A DNA stretch of 64,000 nt from Intestinirhabdus alba (GTDB lineage Bacteria; Pseudomonadota; Gammaproteobacteria; Enterobacterales; Enterobacteriaceae): contig NZ_WMJZ01000001.1 in assembly GCF_009711095.1 (NCBI RefSeq), positions 1-64,000 on the forward strand, in the 5' to 3' direction. Below, piece after piece: positions 8,964 through 19,036 of the stretch; position 1 is the stretch's first letter, and each line of letters begins with the position of its first letter. The notes beneath the pieces were generated by a model, which did not search any database, was not told the DNA's origin, and was given only the letters and a program-made list of their open reading frames with translations. A program made the translations under genes and the position numbers.

Positions 8964-10826
8964 TCAGGCCAGCCAGGCCGCGATTTTCGCCGCGATGCCC
9001 GCAGCGTCAAGGCCAAGCTCGGCGCGCGCTTCCTCCTGCGTCCCCTGGGGAATAAAGAAGTCCGGCAGGCCGATGTTCAGCACCGGCACCGGCCTGCGGT
9101 GCGCCATCAGCACCTCGTTCACCCCGCTGCCCGCGCCGCCCATAATGGCGTTCTCCTCTATGGTGATCAGCGCCTCGTGGCCGGCGGCCAGCTCGAGGAT
9201 CAGCGCCTCGTCGAGCGGCTTCACAAAGCGCATATCCACCAGCGTGGCGTTCAGCGATTCCGCCACCTTCGCCGCTTCCGGCATCAGCGTACCGAAGTTG
9301 AGGATCGCCAGCTTTTCGCCGCGACGTTTTACCACGCCCTTGCCGATAGGCAGTTTTTCCAGCGGGGTCAGCGCCACGCCCAGCGCGTTGCCGCGCGGGT
9401 AGCGCACCGCCGTCGGGCCATTGTCGTAGTGATAGCCGGTGAACAGCATCAGGCGGCACTCGTTTTCATCGCTGGGGGCCATAATAACCATATCCGGTAT
9501 GCAGCGCAGGTAGGAGAGGTCAAACGCCCCCTGATGCGTCTGGCCGTCCGCGCCCACGATCCCCGCCCGGTCAATGGCGAACAGCACCGGCAGCTTCTGG
9601 ATCGCCACGTCGTGCAGCACCTGATCGTAGGCGCGCTGCAGGAAGGTGGAATAGATAGCCACCACCGGCCGGTAGCCGCCGATAGCCAGGCCGGCGGCAA
9701 AGGTCACCGCGTGCTGCTCGGCAATCGCCACGTCAAAGTAGCGATCGGGGAACCTGCGGGAGAATTCCACCATCCCGGAACCTTCGCGCATCGCCGGGGT
9801 GATCGCCATCAGCTTGTCGTCTTTGGCCGCCGTTTCGCACAGCCAGTCGCCGAAGATCTTCGAATAGCCCGGCAGGCCGCCGCTGCTTTTCGGCAGGCAG
9901 CCGCTGGAGGGATCAAACTTAGGCACGGCGTGAAAGGTGATGGGATCTCTCTCCGCAGGCTCGTAGCCGCGCCCTTTCTTGGTCATGATGTGCAGGAACT
10001 GCGGGCCTTTCAGGTCGCGCATGTTCTTCAGCGTGGTAATCAGCCCCAGCACGTCGTGGCCGTCCACCGGCCCGATGTAGTTGAAGCCCAGCTCCTCAAA
10101 CAGCGTGCCCGGCACCACCATGCCCTTGATATGTTCTTCGGTGCGCTTGAGCAGCTCTTTGAGCGGCGGAACGCCGGAGAAGACCTTTTTGCCGCCCTCG
10201 CGCAGGGTGGAGTAGAGTTTGCCGGAAAGCAGCTGCGCCAGGTGGTTGTTGAGCGCCCCCACGTTCTCTGAGATCGACATCTCGTTGTCGTTGAGGATCA
10301 CCAGCATATTCGGCCGGATGTCCCCCGCGTGGTTCATCGCCTCAAAGGCCATCCCGGCGGTGATCGCCCCGTCGCCGATGACGCAGACGGTATGCCGATC
10401 TTTGCCCTCTTTTTCGGCGGCGACGGCGATGCCGATGCCCGCGCTAATGGAGGTGGAGGAGTGGCCGACGCTCAGTACGTCATATTCGCTTTCGCCGCGC
10501 CACGGAAACGGATGCAGCCCGCCTTTCTGGCGGATGGTGTCGATTTTATCGCGACGCCCGGTGAGGATCTTGTGCGGATAAGCCTGATGCCCCACGTCCC
10601 AGATCAACTGGTCGAACGGGGTGTTATAGACGTAGTGTAGCGCCACGGTCAGCTCCACCGTGCCCAGCCCGGAGGCGAAGTGCCCGCTGGAACGGCTGAC
10701 GCTGTCGAGAAGGTAGCGGCGCAGCTCGTCGCAGAGCTTCGGCAGGCTCTCTTTCGGCAACAGCCGTAGCTCCTGCGTGGACTCAACCAGCGCGAGGGTA
10801 GGGTATTTGGCAATATCAAAACTCAT
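8964..10826 (-). CDS. dxs: 1-deoxy-D-xylulose-5-phosphate synthase
   Basis: Dxs is a thiamine-diphosphate enzyme that condenses pyruvate with glyceraldehyde 3-phosphate, the first step of the MEP isoprenoid pathway; the product also feeds thiamin and pyridoxal synthesis. The 620-aa protein has the TPP motif [20 protein letters not shown], the substrate His in [13 protein letters not shown], the transketolase middle domain [18 protein letters not shown] with the catalytic Glu, and a C-terminal domain. It is the last gene of xseB-ispA-dxs, starting 24 bp after ispA. Confidence 0.98.
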   Translation of the reverse strand: MSFDIAKYPTLALVESTQELRLLPKESLPKLCDELRRYLLDSVSRSSGHFASGLGTVELTVALHYVYNTPFDQLIWDVGHQAYPHKILTGRRDKIDTIRQKGGLHPFPWRGESEYDVLSVGHSSTSISAGIGIAVAAEKEGKDRHTVCVIGDGAITAGMAFEAMNHAGDIRPNMLVILNDNEMSISENVGALNNHLAQLLSGKLYSTLREGGKKVFSGVPPLKELLKRTEEHIKGMVVPGTLFEELGFNYIGPVDGHDVLGLITTLKNMRDLKGPQFLHIMTKKGRGYEPAERDPITFHAVPKFDPSSGCLPKSSGGLPGYSKIFGDWLCETAAKDDKLMAITPAMREGSGMVEFSRRFPDRYFDVAIAEQHAVTFAAGLAIGGYRPVVAIYSTFLQRAYDQVLHDVAIQKLPVLFAIDRAGIVGADGQTHQGAFDLSYLRCIPDMVIMAPSDENECRLMLFTGYHYDNGPTAVRYPRGNALGVALTPLEKLPIGKGVVKRRGEKLAILNFGTLMPEAAKVAESLNATLVDMRFVKPLDEALILELAAGHEALITIEENAIMGGAGSGVNEVLMAHRRPVPVLNIGLPDFFIPQGTQEEARAELGLDAAGIAAKIAAWLA

Positions 10827-10850
10827 CAGAAACTCATCGGGATGTAATGG

Positions 10851-11750
10851 TTATTTATCACGCTGGATGATGTAGTCTGCCAGCGATTCCAGTGCCGAGG
10901 TATCGAGCGACCGCGCGGCCAGCTGATTCAGCGACTGACGGGCGTCATCGATCAGATCCCGGGCTTTATTCCGCGCTTGCTCAAGGCCCAGAAGTGCAGG
11001 ATAGGTACTTTTGCCAAGCTGCTGATCGGCACCCTGACGTTTACCCAACGTTGCAGTATCGCCCACCACATCCAGAATGTCATCCTGAACCTGGAACGCC
11101 AGGCCGATACTTTCTGCGTACTTGTCCAGTACAGGTAGCGTATTTCGCCCCTTTTCCCCGGCGCTAAGGGCACCCATGCGCACCGCGGCGCGGATCAGCG
11201 CGCCCGTCTTATGGCGGTGAATGCACTCCAAGGTTTCCAGTGAAACCTGTCGGCCTTCGGCCTCCAGATCCAGCGCCTGGCCGCCGCACATTCCGGCGAT
11301 CCCGCTGGCGCTGGCCAGCTCGGAGAGCATGGCGATGCGGTCGCGATCGCTCACCTCCGGCATCGGCGCGTCGCTGATAATGGAAAACGCCAGCGTCTGC
11401 AGGGCGTCGCCGGCAAGGATCGCGTTGGCTTCGCCAAATTTGATATGGCAGGTCGGCAGGCCGCGACGGAGATCGTCGTCGTCCATGGCCGGCAGATCGT
11501 CGTGCATAAGCGAATAGGCGTGGATACACTCCACGGCCGCCGCCGGAGCGTCGAGGGTGGTCATACTGACGCCGAACATTCGCCCGGTGGCGTAGACCAG
11601 AAAAGGCCGCAGGCGCTTACCGCCCAATAGCGCGCCATAGTGCATCGTTTCGACCACGGGGGTGTTCTGAAAGGGCAGCGGCGTGAGAAAACGGCTCAGC
11701 GCCCGGTTGGCCTGTTCTACGCAGGCCTGAAGCTGCTGGGTAAAATCCAT
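10851..11750 (-). CDS. ispA: (2E,6E)-farnesyl diphosphate synthase
   Basis: IspA condenses isopentenyl diphosphate with dimethylallyl and geranyl diphosphate to make farnesyl diphosphate. The 299-aa helical protein has both aspartate-rich motifs, DDLPAMDDDDLRRG (first, with chain-length residues upstream HAYSLMH) and DDILDVVGD (second), plus GGKRLRPFLVY near the N-terminus. It starts immediately after the xseB stop (no gap) and is followed by dxs, so the operon pairs precursor supply with chain elongation. Confidence 0.98.
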   Translation of the reverse strand: MDFTQQLQACVEQANRALSRFLTPLPFQNTPVVETMHYGALLGGKRLRPFLVYATGRMFGVSMTTLDAPAAAVECIHAYSLMHDDLPAMDDDDLRRGLPTCHIKFGEANAILAGDALQTLAFSIISDAPMPEVSDRDRIAMLSELASASGIAGMCGGQALDLEAEGRQVSLETLECIHRHKTGALIRAAVRMGALSAGEKGRNTLPVLDKYAESIGLAFQVQDDILDVVGDTATLGKRQGADQQLGKSTYPALLGLEQARNKARDLIDDARQSLNQLAARSLDTSALESLADYIIQRDK

Positions 11751-11993
11751 TTACGCATTGTCCGCGGTAAAGGGCGTGGGATCGGCGTCTTCGTCATCAG
11801 ACAGTAAAATTTGCACGCGCTGTTCCGCCTGCTGTAGCTTCGCCTGCCCCTGACGCGCCAGCAGCACGCCGCGCTCAAACTCGTTCAGCGCCTCTTCCAG
11901 CGGCAGATCGCCGCTTTCCAGACGGGTAACTATCTGCTCCAGCTCACCCAGCGCGCTTTCGAAGCTGGCGGGTGCCTCATTTTTTTTTGGCAT
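11751..11993 (-). CDS. xseB: exodeoxyribonuclease VII small subunit
   Basis: XseB partners the large subunit XseA in exonuclease VII, which degrades single-stranded DNA to short oligonucleotides. The 80-aa protein has the family core [33 protein letters not shown] and an acidic C-terminal tail ([13 protein letters not shown]). It is the first gene of the xseB-ispA-dxs operon, divergent from thiI across a 194-bp promoter region. Confidence 0.97.
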   Translation of the reverse strand: MPKKNEAPASFESALGELEQIVTRLESGDLPLEEALNEFERGVLLARQGQAKLQQAEQRVQILLSDDEDADPTPFTADNA

Positions 11994-12187
11994 AGTGAAT
12001 GTCTGACTCTCAATATTTTTAGCCCGAATATGGTAACGGACTGCGGATAATTAGCAAATAAGGCGCAATATGCCCAGGAGCCGCGCGATAATGGTATACT
12101 TGCGCGCCTGGATGCAGCCGCAGGTGTGGGCTGCTGTGTTTTCGCCCATAACAGGTTGTCAGAACCTGTCAACGAACCCTTGCCGCC

Positions 12188-13636
12188 ATGAAGTTTATCA
12201 TTAAATTGTTCCCGGAAATCACCATCAAAAGCCAATCTGTGCGTTTGCGCTTTATAAAAATGCTTACCGGAAACATTCGTAACGTTTTAAAACAGTACGA
12301 TGAGGCCCTCGCCGTAGTCCGCCACTGGGACAATATTGAGGTTCGCGCCAAAGATGAAAGCCAGCGCCTGGCCATCCGTGACGCGCTGACCCGCATTCCG
12401 GGCATCCACCATATTCTCGAAGTTGACGACGTGCCCTTTACCGACATGCACGACATCTTTGAGAAAGCGCTGGCGCAATATCGGGAACAGCTGGAAGGCA
12501 AAACCTTCTGCGTGCGCGTTAAGCGTCGCGGTAAACATGAGTTTAGCTCCATTGACGTGGAACGTTACGTCGGCGGCGGCCTGAATCAGCATATTGAATC
12601 GGCGCGCGTGAAGTTGACCCATCCGGAAGTGACGGTGCATCTGGAGGTGGAAGATGACCGCCTGCTGCTGATCAAAGGGCGCTATGAAGGCCTTGGTGGC
12701 TTCCCGATTGGCACCCAGGAAGATGTGCTGTCGCTGATTTCCGGCGGCTTCGACTCCGGCGTTTCCAGCTATATGCTGATGCGTCGCGGCTGCCGGGTGC
12801 ACTACTGCTTCTTTAACCTCGGGGGCGCGGCGCATGAGATCGGCGTACGCCAGGTCGCCCACTATCTGTGGAACCGCTTCGGCAGCTCCCACCGGGTGCG
12901 CTTTGTCGCCATTAACTTTGAGCCGGTGGTCGGCGAGATCCTTGAAAAAGTCGACGACGGTCAGATGGGCGTGGTGCTCAAGCGCATGATGGTGCGCGCG
13001 GCGTCGAAGGTGGCGGAGCGCTACGGCGTGCAGGCGCTGGTCACCGGCGAGGCCCTGGGCCAGGTTTCCAGCCAGACCCTGACCAACCTGCGCCTGATTG
13101 ACAACGTCTCCGATACCCTGATCCTGCGTCCGCTGATTGCACACGATAAAGAGCACATTATCACTATCGCGCGGCAGATCGGCACCGAGGATTTTGCCCG
13201 CACCATGCCGGAATACTGCGGCGTGATTTCCAAAAGCCCGACCGTAAAGGCCGTCAAGGCGAAGATCGAAGCGGAAGAGGAGAACTTTGATTTCTCCATT
13301 CTTGATCGGGTGGTGGAAGAGGCGAGCAACGTCGATATTCGCGATATCGCCCGGCAGGCCGGGCAGGAGACGGTGGAAGTGGAAACCGTCAGCGGCTTTG
13401 GCCCGAATGACGTGATTCTGGATATCCGCGCCGTTGACGAGCAGGACGACAGGCCGCTGAAGGTGGAGGGGATTGATGTGGTTTCCCTGCCGTTCTATAA
13501 GCTGAGCACCCAATTTGGCGATCTCGACCAGAGCAAAACCTGGCTGCTGTGGTGCGAGCGCGGAGTGATGAGCCGTCTGCAGGCGCTCTATCTGCGCGAG
13601 CAGGGCTTTGCGAACGTGAAGGTGTATCGCCCGTAG
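12188..13636 (+). CDS. thiI: tRNA uracil 4-sulfurtransferase / thiamin sulfur carrier ThiI
   Basis: ThiI makes 4-thiouridine at tRNA position 8 and supplies sulfur to the thiamin thiazole pathway. The 482-aa protein has an N-terminal THUMP domain (to about 165), a PP-loop ATPase ([16 protein letters not shown], near residue 180), and a C-terminal rhodanese domain with the persulfide cysteine in [11 protein letters not shown]. This is the long gammaproteobacterial form with the rhodanese domain. A TATACT box at 12095-12100 lies upstream in the spacer shared with xseB. Confidence 0.97.
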   Translation: MKFIIKLFPEITIKSQSVRLRFIKMLTGNIRNVLKQYDEALAVVRHWDNIEVRAKDESQRLAIRDALTRIPGIHHILEVDDVPFTDMHDIFEKALAQYREQLEGKTFCVRVKRRGKHEFSSIDVERYVGGGLNQHIESARVKLTHPEVTVHLEVEDDRLLLIKGRYEGLGGFPIGTQEDVLSLISGGFDSGVSSYMLMRRGCRVHYCFFNLGGAAHEIGVRQVAHYLWNRFGSSHRVRFVAINFEPVVGEILEKVDDGQMGVVLKRMMVRAASKVAERYGVQALVTGEALGQVSSQTLTNLRLIDNVSDTLILRPLIAHDKEHIITIARQIGTEDFARTMPEYCGVISKSPTVKAVKAKIEAEEENFDFSILDRVVEEASNVDIRDIARQAGQETVEVETVSGFGPNDVILDIRAVDEQDDRPLKVEGIDVVSLPFYKLSTQFGDLDQSKTWLLWCERGVMSRLQALYLREQGFANVKVYRP

Positions 13637-13659
13637 CCTGTTAATAACAAGGAAGTTTC

Positions 13660-14292
13660 ATGGATAATAAACAATTGACACTCCCGGAAGATGTGTCGTT
13701 TACCCTTAACATACCGGGACACTCATTATCGTTCGCCCAATATTTGTGGGGGGCGCGGCTACTCCGGCTATCTTTGCCGGAACGCCGCCGTCGTTTTGGG
13801 GGAATGCCGGTATTTCTTATTAGCGCCTTTGCTATATGGCTGATTTTTGCCTTATTGATATCAGCGATCGACGGTCACTATCAGTTCAGATTGTCGGCCT
13901 GGGCTTTAAACCATGAAGCTGGCGGCTACCTCTTCAGATTACGCAATACCGAGGTGATATCCGTATTTGTCGGATGCTATACTGCCGGCGTTTTGATAAC
14001 CCGACTATTTTTTAATCGGCAACAGAGACGATGGTGCCGCAGCCTGTATGACGCAAATGAGGCTATTCGTTACGGCTATTGTCTACAGTTGACAGAGCAG
14101 GGGGCAGGCTGGACGGCGTGCGGTCGGCAGAGTTTTCGGGTTTTTGTGACGTGGGATAAGGTTAAGGCAGTAAAAAGCAAAGGGAATATTGATTATTTGG
14201 ATTTAGGAACGCTTGGCTTTTTGTGGCTCCCCGCCGATATGGCCGATTATCCCCGTCCGCAGGTATTGGCGTTTATTGAGCAACATTTGTGA
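13660..14292 (+). CDS. YcxB-like C-terminal domain membrane protein
   Basis: A 210-aa protein starts at ATG 13660 after CAAGGAAG. It has two hydrophobic segments (about residues 50-72 and 105-122) flanked by arginines (RRRRFGG, RQQRRWCR), and an alpha-beta C-terminal part ending in SKGNIDYLDLGTLGFLWLP. That end resembles the YcxB-like C-terminal domain found in small membrane proteins of unknown role. It lies between thiI and yajL, where E. coli has no such gene, and has weaker codon bias and lower GC than its neighbours, consistent with later acquisition. The function is unknown. Confidence 0.6.
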   Translation: MDNKQLTLPEDVSFTLNIPGHSLSFAQYLWGARLLRLSLPERRRRFGGMPVFLISAFAIWLIFALLISAIDGHYQFRLSAWALNHEAGGYLFRLRNTEVISVFVGCYTAGVLITRLFFNRQQRRWCRSLYDANEAIRYGYCLQLTEQGAGWTACGRQSFRVFVTWDKVKAVKSKGNIDYLDLGTLGFLWLPADMADYPRPQVLAFIEQHL

Positions 14293-14321
14293 GGGTAACG
14301 GCGGAGATATCCGCCGTTTAC

Positions 14322-14915
14322 TCAGGCTTCGTAGTAGTTATAAATTCCCGCCGCCATCACCAGCTGTGAGGCCACCTCGTGCGCCTTTTCGCGGCCGGCC
14401 AGCAGATCGATAAGCTTTAAGCCAAAGTCAATGGCGGTGCCCGGTGCCTGGCTGGTCAGCAGCTTCACGCGCGGATCCCAGACCACGCGCTTATCCTGCC
14501 ACCGATCGGCGGGGATGCGGTCCTTCAGCCCCGGAAAGCCGGTCATGTTGCCGACGGGGAAAAGATCGTGCGGGATAAACACCGTGGCGGCCACGGCGCA
14601 GATGGCGGCGACGATCCGCCCGGAGAGGTGGAACTGCCTGACGGTTTCCACCAGCAGGGGGCTGTCGCGAAAGCACTCCGCGCCCTGCAGGCCGCCGGGC
14701 AGCACGATGGCGTCGTAGTCGCCGTCCGCCACCGCCACCAGCGGCGCGTCGGCCAGCAGCCTGACCCCGCGCGAGCAGACGATAGTGAGGTCGCCGTCGC
14801 TGGCGACGCTCGCCGTCGTCACGCGAATGCCGCCGCGAACCAGCAGATCGATAGCGGTGACCGCTTCGGTCTCTTCGCTACCAGGGGCGAGGCATACCAG
14901 TGCCGATGCGCTCAT
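14322..14915 (-). CDS. yajL: protein/nucleotide deglycase YajL (DJ-1/PfpI family)
   Basis: YajL (formerly ThiJ) belongs to the DJ-1 superfamily and is reported to protect proteins against oxidation and glyoxal adducts. The 197-aa product has the nucleophile-elbow cysteine in [13 protein letters not shown], the conserved Glu in [11 protein letters not shown], and [12 protein letters not shown]. coli has AICAAPATV around the cysteine; here the proline is replaced by alanine. I chose the ATG at 14915 (MSASALVC). The gene overlaps the 3' end of panE by 38 bp, so the two are coupled. Confidence 0.96.
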   Translation of the reverse strand: MSASALVCLAPGSEETEAVTAIDLLVRGGIRVTTASVASDGDLTIVCSRGVRLLADAPLVAVADGDYDAIVLPGGLQGAECFRDSPLLVETVRQFHLSGRIVAAICAVAATVFIPHDLFPVGNMTGFPGLKDRIPADRWQDKRVVWDPRVKLLTSQAPGTAIDFGLKLIDLLAGREKAHEVASQLVMAAGIYNYYEA

Positions 14916-15789
14916 AATGATTCTCCTTTTGCTTAACCATGGCAAACAGACGGGCGTTTTCCGGTACGGCAACGCCGTGCGCGCGGGCGCGCTTCAGAAG
15001 GTAACCGGTAATGTAATCAATCTCGGTATGACGCCGGGCGCGCACGTCCTGCAGCATAGAGGAGATGTTTTCCTCCGTACTCTCAATCACCTGGCCGACA
15101 TAATAGCTCAGATCCGCCGCCGAGGTATGGTGACCTTCGCGTTCGATCACCGCCGCGACCTCCTGGCAGAGGGTTAAGACCTCCTGCGGATGCCGGCGCA
15201 GTTCACCGTTCGGACAGTCCCACAGGGCGGTCAGCGGGTTGATCACGCAGTTCACCGCCAGCTTGCGCCACATCTCAGCGCTAATGTTGTTATGCCAGGC
15301 CACGTCCGGCAAAACCTGTTGCAGCCTGTCGGCCAGAAAGCTGTAGTCGCCGCTCAGCGCCCGCGCCGGGCCAATATGCGTGGTGCCGGCCGCAGCGTGG
15401 ACAATGAGGTTTCCGTCGCGGCGGGCCGCGTGGGTGGTGATGCCCGCCAGCAGCGGCTGCGGAACGTCGCGCAGTTCGTCGATGGTGCCCATGCCGTTAT
15501 GAATTAACAGGATTGGGGTGGTGCCGGGCAGACTGCCGGCCAGGCTTCTGACCGCGTCGGATACCTGCCAGGCCTTGAGGGTCACCAGCAGCAGGTCGCT
15601 TTGCGCCAGAAAGTCGGGGTCGTTGGCCATCAGAATGTCGTTGAAGATCGTCCCGTTGGTTTCAAGCAGGTTCACGCTGCACCAGGGCTGCGGCACGCGC
15701 AGCCAGCCCTGGGCCTGATGCCCATGCTGGCATAATGCGGCCAGCCAGAGCTGGCCCAGCGCGCCGCAGCCCAGTACGGTAATTTTCAT
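14878..15789 (-). CDS. panE: 2-dehydropantoate 2-reductase
   Basis: PanE reduces ketopantoate to pantoate with NADPH in the pantothenate and coenzyme A pathway. The 303-aa protein has the N-terminal Rossmann motif [11 protein letters not shown], the LVTLKAWQ segment, the [10 protein letters not shown] motif, and the catalytic lysine region [16 protein letters not shown]. It is the first gene of the panE-yajL pair, divergent from yajQ. Confidence 0.97.
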   Translation of the reverse strand: MKITVLGCGALGQLWLAALCQHGHQAQGWLRVPQPWCSVNLLETNGTIFNDILMANDPDFLAQSDLLLVTLKAWQVSDAVRSLAGSLPGTTPILLIHNGMGTIDELRDVPQPLLAGITTHAARRDGNLIVHAAAGTTHIGPARALSGDYSFLADRLQQVLPDVAWHNNISAEMWRKLAVNCVINPLTALWDCPNGELRRHPQEVLTLCQEVAAVIEREGHHTSAADLSYYVGQVIESTEENISSMLQDVRARRHTEIDYITGYLLKRARAHGVAVPENARLFAMVKQKENHYERIGTGMPRPW

Positions 15790-15969
15790 TTATCCTCCTC
15801 GCCTGTAACGGTAGCAGGGGTGATTTACCCGGTCGGGCGCGGCGTCGACGGCGCACGCTCGTTGTCAGACCTGTAACCAGGCGTCGCTACAATAGCCTGG
15901 TATAGCGCTGTCTGTTGCGCGACTTTGCGGGTATTATGCTGTCCATTGCCAACGAAGGGAGAGGAAAAG

Positions 15970-16461
15970 ATGCCATCTTTCGATATTGTTTCTGAAGTTG
16001 ACCTTCAGGAAGCCCGCAACGCGGTCGATAACGCGAGCCGCGAAGTGGAGTCACGCTTTGATTTTCGTGGCGTTGAAGCTACGTTTGAGCTGAACGACGC
16101 CAGCAAAACCATCAAGGTATTGAGCGAGTCCGATTTCCAGGTTAATCAACTGCTGGATATCCTGCGCGCCAGGCTGCTCAAGCGCGGCATTGAGGGAAGC
16201 TCTCTGGACGTGCCGGAAACCTTCGTCCACAGCGGCAAAACCTGGTTTGTTGAGGCGAAGCTGAAGCAGGGCATTGAAAGCGCGGTGCAGAAGAAGATCG
16301 TCAAGCTGATAAAAGAGAGCAAGCTGAAGGTGCAGGCGCAAATTCAGGGGGAGGAGATCCGGGTGACCGGGAAATCCCGCGACGATCTGCAGTCCGTGAT
16401 GGCGCTGGTGCGCGGCGGCGATCTCGGCCAGCCGTTTCAGTTCAAAAACTTCCGCGACTGA
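15970..16461 (+). CDS. yajQ: nucleotide-binding protein YajQ
   Basis: YajQ-family proteins have two tandem ferredoxin-like domains and bind nucleotides; in Xanthomonas a member binds cyclic di-GMP. The 163-aa protein is full length: [20 protein letters not shown], then [20 protein letters not shown], ending [16 protein letters not shown] chose the ATG at 15970 because upstream codons are not conserved; AGGGAGAGG precedes it. The gene is monocistronic, divergent from panE and convergent with yajR. Confidence 0.96.
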   Translation: MPSFDIVSEVDLQEARNAVDNASREVESRFDFRGVEATFELNDASKTIKVLSESDFQVNQLLDILRARLLKRGIEGSSLDVPETFVHSGKTWFVEAKLKQGIESAVQKKIVKLIKESKLKVQAQIQGEEIRVTGKSRDDLQSVMALVRGGDLGQPFQFKNFRD

Positions 16462-16467
16462 TGCGTT

Positions 16468-16493
16468 ACGGTCCGGCGCGCCCGGACCGTTTT
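16468..16493. terminator. bidirectional terminator between yajQ and yajR
   Basis: An 8-bp GC stem (CGGTCCGG / CCGGACCG) with a CGCGC loop is followed by TTTT on the plus strand. It lies between two convergent genes. Confidence 0.65.
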
Positions 16494-16500
16494 CTGAACC

Positions 16501-17865
16501 TTACCGCCGGGCTATCGTCTGCTCGATCTCAAAGCGATTGGTGACTTTACTGTCGATTTTCACGTAGGCGGAATGCTCCCGATCCGCGATTAACACTTCG
16601 CTGACCCCTTCGGTCGCCAGCAGGCGCTGCTTCAGCGCGTCGTCCGCAGCAATATCCGGCGGGATCACCACGCGCAGGCTGCTGACGTACGGCGGCTCTT
16701 TCATCGTGCTGGCCACCGCCAGCCACGCCATCGCCAGCACCGCGCCCGCCAGAAACACGGTCTGGCCGTCGAACAGGCCGTCAATCCAGCCGCCCAGCGA
16801 GCCGCCGATGGCCACGCCCAGAAACTGGCTGGTGGAGTAAACCCCCATCGCGGTTCCCTTGTAGCCCGCCGGAGACTCTTTGCTGATCAGCGAGGGGAGC
16901 AGGGCCTCCATCAGGTTAAAGGCGAGGAAAAACAGCTGCACGCCAATAACCAGCTCCCAGAAGTGGGTTCCCGAGCCCCACAGCACGATTTCAGCGATGA
17001 CGATCAGCCCAACGCAGAGCAGAAAGACGCGCTTCATTCGGCGCTTGACTTCGGCATAGATAATGAACGGCACCACGGAGCCAAAGGCGATAACCATGGT
17101 GACAAGGTAGACTTTCCAGTGCCCGGCGGCGGGGAATCCGGCGTCGGCAAGCTGGCCGGGAAGGGCCACAAAGGTGGACATCAGCAGAATGTGCAGACAC
17201 ATAATGCCGAAGTTAAGCTTCAGCAGCCGCGGCTCCGCCAGCACCTTGCGAAAGCTGCCTTTTACCATGCCGGATTCGCGGTTCAGCACGTGGTTCTGGC
17301 TGTCCGGCACCACCCAGATGGTCAGGATAATGCCCAGCGTGGCGAGGGCGGCAATCATCCAGAACAGGGCGTTCAGCCCCAGGGTATGGGTGATCAGCGG
17401 CCCGAGAACCATTGCAATGGCGAAGGTTACGCCAAAGCTGACGCCGATAAAGGCCATCGCCTTGGTGCGGTTTTGCTCCCGGGTCAGGTCGGAAAGCAGC
17501 GCCATAACCGCGGCGGCGATGGCTCCGGAACCCTGCAGCGCGCGGCCGAGGATCACGCCCCAGATGGAGTCAGAGAGGGCGGCAATAACGCTGCCGAGAA
17601 CGAATATCGCCAGTCCGCCGACGATCAGCGGTTTACGACCGATGCGGTCAGAGAGCAGCCCGAAGGGGATCTGGAAGACAGCCTGGGTCAGACCGTAGAT
17701 GCCGATGGCGAAGCCAATTAACGCCTCGCTGGCCCCCTGCAGCGCCATGCCGTAGGTGGTTAAAACCGGCAGAACCATAAACATGCCGAGCATACGCAGG
17801 GAAAAGACGGTGCCTAAACCCCAGGTGGCGCGGAGTTCACCCGGTGTCATTTTATAATCGTTCAT
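16501..17865 (-). CDS. yajR: MFS transporter YajR
   Basis: YajR is a 12-helix drug:proton antiporter-like major facilitator with an extra C-terminal cytosolic YAM domain. The 454-aa protein shows motif A GLLSDRIGRKPLIVGG between helices 2 and 3, LGRALQGSGAIAAAVMALLSD, and motif-A-like KRRMKRVF in the second half. The last 70 residues (SSLRVVIPPDIAADDALKQ to RFEIEQTIARR) form the ferredoxin-like YAM domain. The physiological substrate is unknown. In E. coli the next gene is cyoE; here the pilus and catabolic operons lie between. Confidence 0.95.
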   Translation of the reverse strand: MNDYKMTPGELRATWGLGTVFSLRMLGMFMVLPVLTTYGMALQGASEALIGFAIGIYGLTQAVFQIPFGLLSDRIGRKPLIVGGLAIFVLGSVIAALSDSIWGVILGRALQGSGAIAAAVMALLSDLTREQNRTKAMAFIGVSFGVTFAIAMVLGPLITHTLGLNALFWMIAALATLGIILTIWVVPDSQNHVLNRESGMVKGSFRKVLAEPRLLKLNFGIMCLHILLMSTFVALPGQLADAGFPAAGHWKVYLVTMVIAFGSVVPFIIYAEVKRRMKRVFLLCVGLIVIAEIVLWGSGTHFWELVIGVQLFFLAFNLMEALLPSLISKESPAGYKGTAMGVYSTSQFLGVAIGGSLGGWIDGLFDGQTVFLAGAVLAMAWLAVASTMKEPPYVSSLRVVIPPDIAADDALKQRLLATEGVSEVLIADREHSAYVKIDSKVTNRFEIEQTIARR

Positions 17866-18085
17866 TCCTACCTCTGTATAAATTCCGCGACTAGTGTAAA
17901 GCGAGCCGAAGGCCGGGTAAACAGAGGGATAATGAACGGCCAGGATTTCTCTGTTCAGGCGGCATTTCGCCCTGCCTCTCCCTGCGGGGCGGATCGCCGG
18001 AAGCGTGGGCTGAGCCTGATGTCAGTGGATGACTTTGCGGCCGCGTCCGGTAAAGGGCGCGGCCTGATTCGCACAGCGCCGTTCG

Positions 18086-19036
18086 CTAATAGCTCAGCGT
18101 AACCACCACGGTGTCGGTATAGGTGCCCGGAGTGGGCCAGCTCTGGGCGGGGATCATACCGTATACGGTCAGCGTCTGCGCATCGCCCGTTGTCGCGGTC
18201 TGGGTCTGCACCGCGTCGCTATCGTTCCACGGCGTGGTATGACCGGCATCCTGATACAGGCCGTAAGCCACGCAGTTCGCACCGTTACACACTCTGCGGC
18301 TGGTACCGTCATTATTCACGCCCGGCCCTATCGCCACGGTAAAGGTTGTATTGACCGGGCAACGGATAGCGACGCCCGCCGCCGCATCCCCGGCCAACTG
18401 GCCGCCGTTAACCGGGCTTTTACTGCCGAAATCCATCGGCGCTACGCTCAGCAAATCACAGCCGTTTTTTATCGTCGCCGTAGAGGAGATACGATCTGCC
18501 ACAACGGTGCCGGCCATCGCCGGGCAGGAGGGCAGCCCATCCACCGTGTCGCTTTCGGTATATTTGATGGTGATATCCGTTCCGTAATCAAAATAGTCCC
18601 CGGCCGTCAGCCCGGTTTGTCCGGCGGGAATGATGGCGGCGAGATCAAAATCAAAGGTGTAGTTGGTCTGGGCGGGGCCGAGATAGAGGGTCTGCTGATA
18701 GTACGAACCGCTGTCGTAGCCAAGGTTGTTGCTCAGATCGCTTGCCTGATAGACAAGGTAGTTAAGGGGCGTGACGGGCGGGTTGGTATGCATCTGGGGA
18801 ACGCTGACGCTGGTCAGGTTCAGGCACAGGCGGACATATTTGGGCGTCGACTCATAGTTGTTGCAGCTGTACTGCAGGCTGGCGTTGGCTCTGGCCGTCT
18901 CGCCGCCGGTAACGGTGCCAAAGCTGAAGGCTGCCGGGCTTAAGTTCCAGCATTCGGCCGCCTGCGCCCGGGGGCTAATGGCCATCAACATAAACAGCCC
19001 GCACAGCGTCAGCAGGCAGAGGCGAACTACATGCAT
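18086..19036 (-). CDS. spore-coat-U-domain pilus protein, putative tip adhesin
   Basis: The last gene of a four-gene chaperone-usher operon encodes a 316-aa secreted protein with a signal peptide (to ...ARAQAAECW). It has two spore-coat-U-like domains: one from about 27 to 185, the second from about 190 with DLLSVAPMDFGSKSPVNGG and a strand ending TYTDTVVVTLSY. In archaic pili such as Acinetobacter Csu, the two-domain subunit encoded last is the tip adhesin (CsuE-like), with the first domain binding surfaces. The first domain here has cysteines suited to intradomain disulfides. It overlaps the usher gene by 10 bp. Confidence 0.82.
   Translation of the reverse strand: MHVVRLCLLTLCGLFMLMAISPRAQAAECWNLSPAAFSFGTVTGGETARANASLQYSCNNYESTPKYVRLCLNLTSVSVPQMHTNPPVTPLNYLVYQASDLSNNLGYDSGSYYQQTLYLGPAQTNYTFDFDLAAIIPAGQTGLTAGDYFDYGTDITIKYTESDTVDGLPSCPAMAGTVVADRISSTATIKNGCDLLSVAPMDFGSKSPVNGGQLAGDAAAGVAIRCPVNTTFTVAIGPGVNNDGTSRRVCNGANCVAYGLYQDAGHTTPWNDSDAVQTQTATTGDAQTLTVYGMIPAQSWPTPGTYTDTVVVTLSY

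Noticed and set aside
8940-10271. 443-aa plus-strand ORF opposite dxs
   Set aside because: It is an antisense shadow of the highly biased dxs gene; its composition is Arg/His/Ala-rich with no domain and no ribosome site.
12287-13513. 408-aa minus-strand ORF opposite thiI
   Set aside because: Antisense shadow of thiI; no motif or ribosome site. Similar shadows lie opposite clpX, lon and ppiD and were left out.
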